Below, one piece after another: positions 16,743 to 24,445 of a DNA stretch of 64,000 nucleotides. Within the stretch, counting starts at the first letter, position 1; each line of letters starts with the position of its first letter. The position numbers were made by a program, and so were the translations under genes. This DNA is from Anaerolineae bacterium (GTDB taxonomy: Bacteria; Chloroflexota; Anaerolineae; Anaerolineales; Anaerolineaceae). The stretch is taken from assembly GCA_013178185.1 (NCBI GenBank), contig JABLXC010000023.1:62001-126000 (forward strand), read 5' to 3'. Below the pieces are notes generated by a model that worked only from the letters and a program-made list of their open reading frames with translations, did no database searches and was not told the origin of the DNA.

Positions 16743-17849
16743 CTAACCTAATTTCTGCAAGCAGCGAGGAAGGTTGGTCAGGCACTCCCTTCCGCTGTCG
16801 GTAACAAGGACATTGTCTTCAATTCTGACTCCGCCCTTTTCCGGTAAATAGATCCCTGGTTCGATCGTGAAGGTCATCCCCGGTAGAAGAGGTTGATCGT
16901 TTTCCTGGTAAAGGTAAGGGGGTTCATGCGCTTCCATCCCCAACCCGTGTCCGGTGCGATGTGTGAAGAATTCACCAAAGCCGCCTGCTTGAATAACGCG
17001 GCGAGCTGCTTGATCCACCGAGCCGGCGGTTTTCCCTGGCTGCACGGCAAGAATGCCGTTCTCGTTTGCCTTTTCTACGAGGCTATAAACCTTTTCCAAC
17101 TCAGGATCGATGTCACCGATGGAGAAGGTACGAGTCAGATCTGAACAATACCCATCATAAAGCGCGCCCCAGTCAATTACGAGAAAGTCACCCGCTTTTA
17201 GCGCCCGATCGGAGGGGACGGCATGTGGATTCGCACTATTAGGACCGCTGGCAACAATCGGGTAGAATGGCAGTTGAGGGTGAGATCCCGCTCTCAGAAG
17301 TTGAATGGTTAGTTCAGAGGCTACTTCTTTTTCTGTAACCCCTGGTTTGATGATTGGAAGGGTAGCTTGCAGCGCTGATTGGGCAATCTGTACCGCTTTA
17401 CACATCGCCGCGACTTCTCCCTCTTCTTTGATCATTCTTATAGGTGAGAGGATATGATCGGCATTGTGAAAGCGGGCTTCTGGGAAAGCCGATTCGAGGA
17501 AACGATATTCGAGCACGCGCAGGTTATTTGGCTCGACTCCGATAACCGCCTGGCGGAAATTTAAGTATCTTGCGGCCTCTTGAAAAGCTTTTTGCCAGGT
17601 CTGGGGATCATCTGAATAAGGAAAGGCTTTGATATCCATTGGCGCCAGAGAAAGCTTGGCGATTTCCAGAGTCGGTAGGGTAACGGCGATTTTCCCATCA
17701 ACGCCGATCCAAAGCACAATCGGTCGCTCCATGCGGTGGAAATTTAAACCCGTGAGATAGGTCAGCGAAGCGCCGGGATTCAGTGCAAGCAATGAAAACT
17801 CGGTATCTTGTAAGGCGCTGATCAGTCGCTCTATTCTCGAAGCTTTCAT
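16743..17849 (-). CDS. M24 family Xaa-Pro peptidase
   Basis: 368 aa. Seen: an N-terminal creatinase-like domain (about 1-125) and a C-terminal pita-bread domain with the dinuclear metal ligands: Asp in VIDWGALYDGYCSDLTR (two Asp), His in HRTGHGLGMEAHEPP, Glu in FTIEPGIYLPEKGG and Glu in VRIEDNVLV. The family (PepQ/PepP/YpdF) cuts an N-terminal residue or dipeptide next to proline. Its true specificity cannot be read from sequence. It lies 32 bases before the esterase gene on the same strand. Confidence 0.92.
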   Translation of the reverse strand: MKASRIERLISALQDTEFSLLALNPGASLTYLTGLNFHRMERPIVLWIGVDGKIAVTLPTLEIAKLSLAPMDIKAFPYSDDPQTWQKAFQEAARYLNFRQAVIGVEPNNLRVLEYRFLESAFPEARFHNADHILSPIRMIKEEGEVAAMCKAVQIAQSALQATLPIIKPGVTEKEVASELTIQLLRAGSHPQLPFYPIVASGPNSANPHAVPSDRALKAGDFLVIDWGALYDGYCSDLTRTFSIGDIDPELEKVYSLVEKANENGILAVQPGKTAGSVDQAARRVIQAGGFGEFFTHRTGHGLGMEAHEPPYLYQENDQPLLPGMTFTIEPGIYLPEKGGVRIEDNVLVTDSGRECLTNLPRCLQKLG

Positions 17850-17985
17850 CTTGACTTTATTCCATGAAAGTTAAAGGTAATTTCTCAAAGGGATTATCGT
17901 ATACTCTTGCTGAACTGTCAAATTGTGAAGAGGGAAGCTGAGAAAATTTTTTCCGTGTATGCTGGCTACCCTTTCTAGCAAGTTT

Positions 17986-18002
17986 ATTGTTAATGATTTC
18001 CT
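17986..18002 (+). repeat. Target site duplication, left copy
   Basis: ATTGTTAATGATTTCCT, identical to 19406-19422 and directly abutting the left inverted repeat of the insertion sequence. Confidence 0.9.
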
Positions 18003-18003
18003 G

Positions 18004-19319
18004 TTAGCCCAAAGTTAAAATGTCACCCAAACTGCCAAAGTTAGAATGTCCCCTTTCAGGGAGCAGCTTTAGTAGGGTTACGAGTAGATATGGGTGAACG
18101 CCAGGGATGGTTGGGTGCAGGCTTATGGCTTTGGATGCATTGAGCAACTCGAAATCAACTGATTTGGCAGCGACCACTTTGGCCTGTTCTGCCTGTTGAG
18201 CGGAAAGCACAAAGGCGAGGGGCTGGTTTTTGTAGAGGACGGTGATTTCACCTTTGGAGTTTTCCAGGACGATCACCTTGGCATTGCGCATGGCATAAGT
18301 TGGGCGGTCGACCTGGATTTGGTAGACAGCACGATGATACTGGAAAGTCAGGTTTTTTGACAGGATCCGCTCGGCTTTGCGGCACAAAATCCGACCCAGC
18401 TGATCGGCATCCGTGAGGGGACGGTGGGCATCCACTGGACTGCGGGGTGGGGTTGCAAAACGCCGGTTGTAATCATCGATAAACGTGGGTAACCATTCAT
18501 TGGCCTCCTCGGGGGTCGAGATCGCCTGCAGCCTTAATTCCTTGGTCAAGCGATCCTGCAGGGTCTGATTGGCGCGTTCCACCCGGCCCTTGGCTTGCGG
18601 GGTGTTGGCGCAGATCACTTGAATGCCTAACTCTTGCATAGCCCGGCCAAAGTCGGTCAGGCCGTCGCCAGGGCTTACTTTCGGGTTGTTCAGGTGAAAG
18701 ATACCGTGCTTGTCGCTGTAAAAGGCTCCAGGCTTGCCGTAGCGCTCGAAGTAGCTTCTGGCAGCGTCGCAGTACCCAAAGAAGGTTTCGTGCGGCACAA
18801 AGCGCATTTCCACCAGTTTCCCAGTGGCGTCGTCCACAAAGACCAACAGGGTGCAGCGCGGACTTCGGCCCTCAAACCAATCATAATCTGAGCCGTCGAT
18901 CTGGACCAACTCGCCAAAACAGGCTCTCCGCTCGCGCATTTGGAATACTCGAAATTTGCGCTTCCGTCGCTGTTTCCATAACCCTTCGGTGATCATCAGC
19001 TTCCGTACGCTTTCGTCTGAGATCCGCAACCCATGCACTTCCGTGAGCTTCTCGGTTACCAGGGTGGGTCCAAAGTCTCGATACCTCCCCAGGATCAAGT
19101 CCAAGGCTTGTTGTTTTACTTCCTCGCTCAGCCGATTGTGGCTCGGTTTCCCTCGACTTTGGTTGATCAACCCTTCGGGCCCTTGAAGCTGGAACCTCCG
19201 CCACATTCGCTTGACTTGTCGCACACTCACTCTCAACAGCTCTCCTGCCTGTTTTTGGGTGATCCGTTTTTCTGCCAGTTGGTCATGATTTGTAGACGAT
19301 AGATTTCTCTTTCGCTCAT
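18004..19319 (-). pseudogene. IS1202/ISNCY-type DDE transposase, N-terminal frameshift
   Basis: The main ORF is 18004-19236 (410 aa from a downstream ATG). Seen: a helix-turn-helix region (SVRQVKRMWRRF), then an rve-like core with Asp114 (VQIDGSDYDWF), Asp175 (FYSDKHGIF) and Glu220 (KGRVERANQTL) as the likely DDE triad. Upstream, an ATG at 19319 (MSEREIYRLQIM) is followed in another frame by QLAEKRITQKQAGELLRV, the usual start of these transposases. One missing C near 19281 explains the break. The shorter product would lack the first helix-turn-helix part, so activity is doubtful unless ribosomes shift frame. Confidence 0.85.
18009..18053 (+). repeat. Left-end double motif of the IS
   Basis: Two 19-base motifs, at 18009-18027 and 18035-18053. 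The transposase stop codon (18004-18006) and its last codons lie inside this end. Confidence 0.85.
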
Positions 19320-19356
19320 GGTGTGTAGTTTGTCCACTTCTCTGTCCCTTTCGTAT

Positions 19357-19399
19357 GGGGACATTTTAACTTTGGTAAAAGGGGACATTTCTACTTTGG
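19357..19399 (-). repeat. Right-end double motif of the IS
   Basis: Two 19-base motifs, at 19357-19375 and 19381-19399, inverted relative to the left end. Confidence 0.85.
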
Positions 19400-19405
19400 C
19401 TTAAC

Positions 19406-19422
19406 ATTGTTAATGATTTCCT
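19406..19422 (+). repeat. Target site duplication, right copy
   Basis: Identical to 17986-18002. Its last base is the first T of the TTGACT -35 hexamer of the tRNA-Ala promoter. Confidence 0.9.
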
Positions 19423-19450
19423 TGACTTGAATGTGACAACATGTTAAAAT
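19422..19450 (+). promoter_or_regulatory. Promoter of the tRNA-Ala pair
   Basis: TTGACT (19422-19427), a 17-base spacer and TAAAAT (19445-19450), 18 bases before the first tRNA. A near-consensus housekeeping promoter kept intact by the IS target duplication. Confidence 0.75.
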
Positions 19451-19468
19451 CTTGCAACCCTGAAGAAG

Positions 19469-19541
19469 GGGCCTGTAGCGCAGTTGGGAGCGCGCTTCAA
19501 TCGCACTGAAGAGGTCGAGGGTTCGAATCCCTCCAGGTCCA
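19469..19541 (+). tRNA. tRNA-Ala (CGC)
   Basis: 73 nt. Acceptor stem GGGCCTG/CAGGTCC, D-arm GCGCAGTTGGGAGCGC, anticodon stem CTTCA/TGAAG with loop ATCGCAC (anticodon CGC, codon GCG), and T-arm GAGGG-TTCGAAT-CCCTC. CCA is not encoded. Confidence 0.95.
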
Positions 19542-19589
19542 CTGGAATTCACCCCGCCTGAAGTGCGGCACAAAGGTTAACAACGAATA

Positions 19590-19662
19590 GGGCCCATAGC
19601 GCAGTTGGGAGCGCGTCTCAATGGCATTGAGAAGGTCGAGAGTTCGAATCTCTCTGGGTCCA
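19590..19662 (+). tRNA. tRNA-Ala (GGC)
   Basis: 73 nt. Acceptor GGGCCCA/TGGGTCC, anticodon stem TCTCA/TGAGA with loop ATGGCAT (anticodon GGC, codon GCC), and T-arm GAGAG-TTCGAAT-CTCTC. It lies 48 bases after the first tRNA-Ala and is probably in the same transcript. Confidence 0.95.
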
Positions 19663-19674
19663 CTGGAATGCGAG

Positions 19675-19700
19675 CACTCAGGGTCTTCCCTGGGTGTTTG
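19675..19700 (+). terminator. Terminator-like hairpin after the tRNA pair
   Basis: CACTCAGGG, TCTT loop, CCCTGGGTG, then TTTGCTTCTT. The T-run is broken, so termination may be partial. Confidence 0.5.
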
Positions 19701-19724
19701 CTTCTTGACAATTAACATACAAAA

Positions 19725-19974
19725 AAGCCGGAAGGAGTATTAGGCCATCCGCCAGAGAGCCGGGAAAATGGTGAGAACCCGACAAGGCGTTTGCGGAGCG
19801 CACAAGGCTGAACTCGCCTTCTATGTCCGTCAGGTGGACAGGCTGCATCAGCAAAATGCCAGTAGTTGATGCCGTTTTCAAACGTTATTTTGAGCCAGAG
19901 CGGTCAGGGTTGAAACCTGGCAAGCAGGGTGGTACCGCGGAGTTAATCTTCGCCCCTGGGGCGAAGGTTTTTTT
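19725..19974 (+). ncRNA. T-box leader of leuS
   Basis: The T-box sequence AGGGTGGTACCGCGG is at 19926-19940. Further upstream the leader shows the AGAGAG...GGTGAGAA stem I pattern and a likely specifier codon CTC (Leu) at 19813-19815 in GCTGAACTCGCC. It ends in a terminator (19948-19974). Uncharged tRNA-Leu should stabilise the antiterminator and let transcription reach leuS. The specifier assignment is by eye. Confidence 0.92.
19948..19974 (+). terminator. T-box regulated terminator
   Basis: CTTCGCCCC paired with GGGGCGAAG, followed by seven T. It lies directly after the T-box sequence and 46 bases before leuS. Confidence 0.9.
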
Positions 19975-20019
19975 ATTTCAATAATCTGATGTTCCGAAAC
20001 ATGTTTCGGGGAGAATAAT

Positions 20020-22476
20020 ATGCCAAGTTCTACAATACCAGCATATATACCAGCAGAAATAGAACCGAAGTGGCAAGAGCGATGGGAAAAGGACGGACTT
20101 TACCATTCTAATATTGATCCGGATCGTCCAAAACATTATGCGTTGACAATGTTGCCATATCCATCCGGCGATTTGCATATCGGTCACTGGTATGCGATGA
20201 CCCCTTCGGATGCAAGAGCGCGTTTTAAGCGGATGAACGGCTACAACGTTTTATTTCCTATGGGATTTGACGCTTTTGGTCTGCCTGCAGAAAACGCCGC
20301 GATCCGAAATAATATTCACCCTAAAGAATGGACCTACCGGAATATTGACAGGATGCGGAAGCAATTGAAGAGTATGGGGGCCATGTTCGATTGGCGGCGC
20401 GAAGCGATTAGCTCGGACCCTAAATATTACCGCTGGACGCAGTGGTTTTTCCTGAAACTGTTCCAACATGACCTTGCCTACCGCAAAATGTCGCCTGTTG
20501 ATTGGTGTCCGAATTGCAACACAACACTTGCTAGGGAACAAGTTTGGGGCGAGGACCGCCATTGTGAACGTTGCAGCACGCCGGTGATTAAGAAGAACTT
20601 GGCGCAATGGTTTTTCAAGACGACCTCTTACGCCGAAGAACTGCTGAAGTATGAAAGCATTGACTGGCCTGAGAGAGTGCGAATTCTCCAGACTAACTGG
20701 ATTGGCCGATCTGAAGGCGCGGAAGTTATCTTTCGAACTGAATATGGCGATGAATTGGAAGTATTTACCACTCGCCCGGATACGCTGTGGGGCGCTACTT
20801 TTATGGTATTGGCGCCTGAACATCCATTGGTAAAGAAATTGACCAAACCGGAATTCAAAGCCAAAGTTGAGTCTTACGTCCAGCAAGCCATCCGGCAGAC
20901 GGAATTGCAGCGAGAAGCAACAGATAAAGAAAAGACGGGCGTCTTTACCGGTAGTTATGCGATCAACCCGGTCAATGACGAGCGAATTCCTATCTGGATT
21001 GCGGATTATGTATTGATGACCTATGGTACCGGCGCCATCATGGCGGTTCCAGCTCACGATCAACGCGACTTTGATTTCGCGAGGAAGTTCAACCTGGAAA
21101 TCCGAGTGGTTATCCAGCCGGAGGGGACGAAGCTGGTTGATGGCGTTGCCATGACCGAAGCTGTACCGGCGTTCGGAACGATGATCAATTCTGGGCCACT
21201 AACCGGAACCCCAGCCTCAGACTCCTTAAGAAAAACCATCGCTTATCTGGAGAAAGCTGGCAAGGGGAAGGGGGCGGTGAATTACCGGCTGCGTGATTGG
21301 TTGATTTCTCGCCAGCGGTATTGGGGCGCGCCGATTCCGATCATCTATTGTGCAAAATGCGGGATCGTTCCTGTGCCTGAGGACCAGCTTCCGGTTTTGC
21401 TGCCGGATGATGTGGAATGGAAACCTACCGGTGAGAGCCCATTGAAGCTGCATCCGACCTGGCGTCTGGTTACCTGCCCAAGTTGCGGCGGGAGCGCCGA
21501 ACGCGAAACGGATACCATGGATACTTTTATGTGCTCCTCCTGGTATCACTTGCGGTACTTAAGCCCGGATTATGATCTGGGGCCATTTGATCCGAAAGAA
21601 TACCAGTATTGGATGCCCGTAGATACCTATACAGGGGGTATTGAACATGCCACGATGCATTTGATCTATACCCGGTTTTTCCATAAAGCTTGCCGAGATA
21701 TGGGGATTACCTCGGGAGTGGAGCCGATGATCCAGCTTCGCAATCAGGGGATTGTGCTTGGCGAGGATTCTGAAAAGATGTCGAAGAGCCGGGGAAACGT
21801 CGTCTCTCCAGATCACCTGGTGCAGGCGTATGGTGCTGATACGGTGCGGGCGTACCTGATGTTTTTTGCCCGATGGGAATTGGGCGCGCCATGGAACAGC
21901 AGCGGTATTGAAGGAACCTCGCGCTGGTTAAGGCGCGTTTGGACTACATTGCTGGAGCCAGTAAAAGGGAAGAACCCAGACGCGGCGATCATTCGATCCT
22001 TGCGCCGGAAAACGCACCAGACTCTGAGGGCGGTTACGCGGGATTTCGAAAATTTTGAATTCAATACGATTGTATCCAGCTTAATGGAGCTCCTCAATGA
22101 GATGGCAAAAGCAAAACAAAACGGTGTTTGGGGCACCGAGGCCTGGCTTGAAGCAACCAGTATTTACCTAAGGATGTTGGCGCCTGTCGCACCTCACATC
22201 AGTGAAGAAATGTGGTCGCTACTAGGCAATCCCTATTCTGTACATACTCAATCCTGGCCAACAGTCGATGACGAGGCTGCCAGAGAGGAAGAAATCACCG
22301 TGGTAGTACAAATCAATGGGAAATTACGCGACCGGATTACTGTCCATGCTGAGACTGGGGAAGAGGAGGTTAAGGCTTTGGCTTTGTCCAGTGAGGCTGT
22401 TAACAGGTATCTGGAAGGAAAAACGCCGCGACAAGTAATCTATATCCGTGGACGTTTGGTGAATATCGTGGTTTAA
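20020..22476 (+). CDS. leuS: Leucine--tRNA ligase
   Basis: 818 aa. Seen: the class I HIGH motif in PSGDLHIGHW (53-56), a zinc-type cysteine set (WCPNCNTTL, CERCSTP), the CP1 editing domain with TTRPDTLWGATF and MAVPAHDQRDFDFA, the EKMSKSRGNVVSP motif near 586, a helical anticodon domain and a C-terminal tail (VQINGKLRDRI). It charges tRNA-Leu in the cytosol. Length and motifs are normal for bacterial LeuRS. Expression is controlled by the T-box leader just upstream, and a terminator follows. Confidence 0.98.
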   Translation: MPSSTIPAYIPAEIEPKWQERWEKDGLYHSNIDPDRPKHYALTMLPYPSGDLHIGHWYAMTPSDARARFKRMNGYNVLFPMGFDAFGLPAENAAIRNNIHPKEWTYRNIDRMRKQLKSMGAMFDWRREAISSDPKYYRWTQWFFLKLFQHDLAYRKMSPVDWCPNCNTTLAREQVWGEDRHCERCSTPVIKKNLAQWFFKTTSYAEELLKYESIDWPERVRILQTNWIGRSEGAEVIFRTEYGDELEVFTTRPDTLWGATFMVLAPEHPLVKKLTKPEFKAKVESYVQQAIRQTELQREATDKEKTGVFTGSYAINPVNDERIPIWIADYVLMTYGTGAIMAVPAHDQRDFDFARKFNLEIRVVIQPEGTKLVDGVAMTEAVPAFGTMINSGPLTGTPASDSLRKTIAYLEKAGKGKGAVNYRLRDWLISRQRYWGAPIPIIYCAKCGIVPVPEDQLPVLLPDDVEWKPTGESPLKLHPTWRLVTCPSCGGSAERETDTMDTFMCSSWYHLRYLSPDYDLGPFDPKEYQYWMPVDTYTGGIEHATMHLIYTRFFHKACRDMGITSGVEPMIQLRNQGIVLGEDSEKMSKSRGNVVSPDHLVQAYGADTVRAYLMFFARWELGAPWNSSGIEGTSRWLRRVWTTLLEPVKGKNPDAAIIRSLRRKTHQTLRAVTRDFENFEFNTIVSSLMELLNEMAKAKQNGVWGTEAWLEATSIYLRMLAPVAPHISEEMWSLLGNPYSVHTQSWPTVDDEAAREEEITVVVQINGKLRDRITVHAETGEEEVKALALSSEAVNRYLEGKTPRQVIYIRGRLVNIVV

Positions 22477-22498
22477 ATTATAAGAACAGTTAATATCT

Positions 22499-22529
22499 TT
22501 CCCCTGACGATCTTAGCCAGGGGATTTTT
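22499..22529 (+). terminator. Terminator of leuS
   Basis: CCCCTG paired with CAGGGG, plus a flanking T-A pair, followed by five T. Confidence 0.8.
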
Positions 22530-22530
22530 G

Positions 22531-23556
22531 TTAATCTTCCTTTGGCAGTGTGAGCAAGCAGGGATCTGGGAAAGGAGCGTCAGGCCGGCTGCCACACCAG
22601 GGATACGGCGTAAAACGGCCAAAATAGTTAACGCCTTGAAACTGGTCTTTGCTGCCCGGAAGCATTGACCAGACCAATGTGTTCCCCGTCGGTTGAGATG
22701 GGGACCCGTACTCTCCATTGACAAGAAAGGGATCTTTGCCGCTCCAGGCTGTAATCAAGTTCATCTCACCACGAGTGTTGTAAAATGAGCTAAATAGCGT
22801 AGTATTCTTTTCAAATATTCGAATTTGCAGGTTTTGAGACGATAAATAAGGGTCATTTATATTCCATTCCCCTGCCCATGGGCTGGCGTGTTCTGTGTCC
22901 AGATTTTCTACCACATTAATTGATACCCAGAAGACGGGTTCTACCCTTTCGCCTTTGTCATTTATTAACGCCCAGGTACCCAAATAGCTGCCTGGTTGGG
23001 AGGGGGCTTGCAGAATTATTACAAGATCAACGATCTCACCTGGATTAATGTTGAAGCGCTGAGGAGGCCATGTTCCAATGATCAATTCATAAATGCTGCC
23101 GGGCTGGGTAAAGTAAGGGTTGATCGCACCTGGCGCACCCAAAGCATCTCCCTGATAAAGCGCAAGGCGATAGTCGGGGGACCATTTGCACTTACCACTG
23201 TTTTGAACTTTCCATGCTTTTATAAATACTTCACCTGGTTCTAAAACAGTACCGTCCGGGATTGTTGTATCCCCTTCGATGCGTATCTGATCACAAGCAG
23301 AAACCGGCATGCGTAGAAGGTCAAAAGGCGTGGGTGTTGCAACAAGAAATGAATCGGTTGAAGCGGTTGCAGCGGTTGTATTGGTGGGGTTTCTTTGCGG
23401 TGTACTGACCACAATCTCTGGAGCGGGATTGACTCTGGTCGTGTTACTTGTTTCGACAAAGGTGGGAATTTGAGGTCCGGCTGTTTTTAGCGTACATGAG
23501 GCAACGCTTATGTAAAAAAGAAAGTGAAAGAAACGGCGGGACAGTCCAAATCTCAT
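22531..23556 (-). CDS. Lipoprotein with NBR1-type Ig-like domain
   Basis: 341 aa. Seen: a signal with SVASC, so Cys21 is the likely lipidated residue; a Thr/Pro/Asn-rich linker (about 30-85); and an NBR1 central (four-Trp) Ig-like domain about 95-215 (LEPGEVFIKAWKVQNSGKCKW, GEIVDLVIILQAPSQPGSYLGTWALIND). The C-terminal part (about 225-340) resembles a small beta-barrel with ITAWSGKDPFLVNG. NBR1-like domains occur in secreted bacterial proteins, where their ligand is unknown. It faces leuS tail to tail. An extracytoplasmic binding role is inferred. Confidence 0.82.
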   Translation of the reverse strand: MRFGLSRRFFHFLFYISVASCTLKTAGPQIPTFVETSNTTRVNPAPEIVVSTPQRNPTNTTAATASTDSFLVATPTPFDLLRMPVSACDQIRIEGDTTIPDGTVLEPGEVFIKAWKVQNSGKCKWSPDYRLALYQGDALGAPGAINPYFTQPGSIYELIIGTWPPQRFNINPGEIVDLVIILQAPSQPGSYLGTWALINDKGERVEPVFWVSINVVENLDTEHASPWAGEWNINDPYLSSQNLQIRIFEKNTTLFSSFYNTRGEMNLITAWSGKDPFLVNGEYGSPSQPTGNTLVWSMLPGSKDQFQGVNYFGRFTPYPWCGSRPDAPFPDPCLLTLPKED

Positions 23557-23730
23557 CTCGGCGTCGATCTCCTTTCACTTAGGGTATACTCATAAAAACC
23601 TGAATTTTTGACTTTAATACCACATCATTTCTGAGAGCGCAGCCCACCATTACATTGTATTTTAGATTGTACAGTAGAAAGCAACAATGGAGTTACGATC
23701 AATTCATTGGAGAGAGGAGGCAATATTCTT

Positions 23731-24372
23731 ATGGAGTGGAATGTATCAGGAGAGATCACCCGGTTATTGCTAGCAATGATTTTGGGGGGTGTGATTGGAA
23801 TGGAGCGTGAGATTCGTGATAAGGCCGCTGGGTTCCGCACATTGATCTTGATTTCAGCGGGCGCATGTTTGTTCACCATGTTCTCCGTTAAACTAGCTGG
23901 TGATAAGGATCCGGCGCGAATTGCTGCCAATATTGTAACCGGGATAGGCTTCCTTGGAGCGGGCGTCATCATGCGGGATGGTGGACAAATTAAAGGACTG
24001 ACGACGGCTTCCACAATTTGGCTTGTTGCGGCGTTGGGGATGGGTGTGGGTTCTGGGAATCTGGCATTTTCTATGTTGGCCACCCTCGTCTTCCTGGTTG
24101 TGCTGTGGCTTTTTCCTTGGCTTGAGAGGCTGATGTCGTTGGTAGTGGATGTTCACACCTACCGCATTAAGATATCGTCAACACAGCGAGAAGATATTGA
24201 CAATTTAAAGCGGATTTTGCGAGGGCACAACTTACAAACGATCATGTTTAAGGTAATGAAGGAGTGCAATTCCCTTATTTTGACTTGCAGCGTGACGGGG
24301 AAACCCAAAGACCAGCAGCGGTTTATTGATGCTATGCTTGAAAACGAGCTGGTGATTGAATTTTCTTACTAG
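23731..24372 (+). CDS. MgtC/SapB family membrane protein
   Basis: 213 aa from ATG 23731, chosen over ATG 23707 because GAGGAGG lies about 10 bases upstream. Seen: four or five hydrophobic segments in the first 140 residues with the conserved LGGVIGMERE, KAAGFRTLILISAGACLF and GIGFLGAGVIMRDGGQIKGLTTASTIW blocks. A cytoplasmic ACT-like tail (about 145-213) follows. Family members help survival at low magnesium, partly through the F-type ATPase in pathogens; their role in free-living bacteria is unclear. Confidence 0.92.
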   Translation: MEWNVSGEITRLLLAMILGGVIGMEREIRDKAAGFRTLILISAGACLFTMFSVKLAGDKDPARIAANIVTGIGFLGAGVIMRDGGQIKGLTTASTIWLVAALGMGVGSGNLAFSMLATLVFLVVLWLFPWLERLMSLVVDVHTYRIKISSTQREDIDNLKRILRGHNLQTIMFKVMKECNSLILTCSVTGKPKDQQRFIDAMLENELVIEFSY

Positions 24373-24445
24373 ACTTAAGTATTTTAAGAAAATTCAGGAG
24401 ATCAATAATTTTTTCCGCCAGCGGCGCTGTTTTTGTTGATGGGCT

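Larger units (their letters stand above)
18003..19405. mobile_element. IS1202-like (ISNCY) insertion sequence, 1403 bp
   Basis: Defined by exact 17-bp flanking duplications and by imperfect terminal inverted repeats (GTTAGCCCAAAGT at the left, GTTAAGCCAAAGT read inward from the right). Each end holds two 19-base copies of a CCAAAGTtaaAATGTCcCC-type motif, 26 bases apart at the left and 24 at the right, probably transposase binding sites. It carries one transposase gene on the minus strand. The right end sits one base before the -35 hexamer of the tRNA-Ala promoter. A long duplication fits the IS1202-type elements as I recall them; a 15-18 bp class exists among them. Confidence 0.9.
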
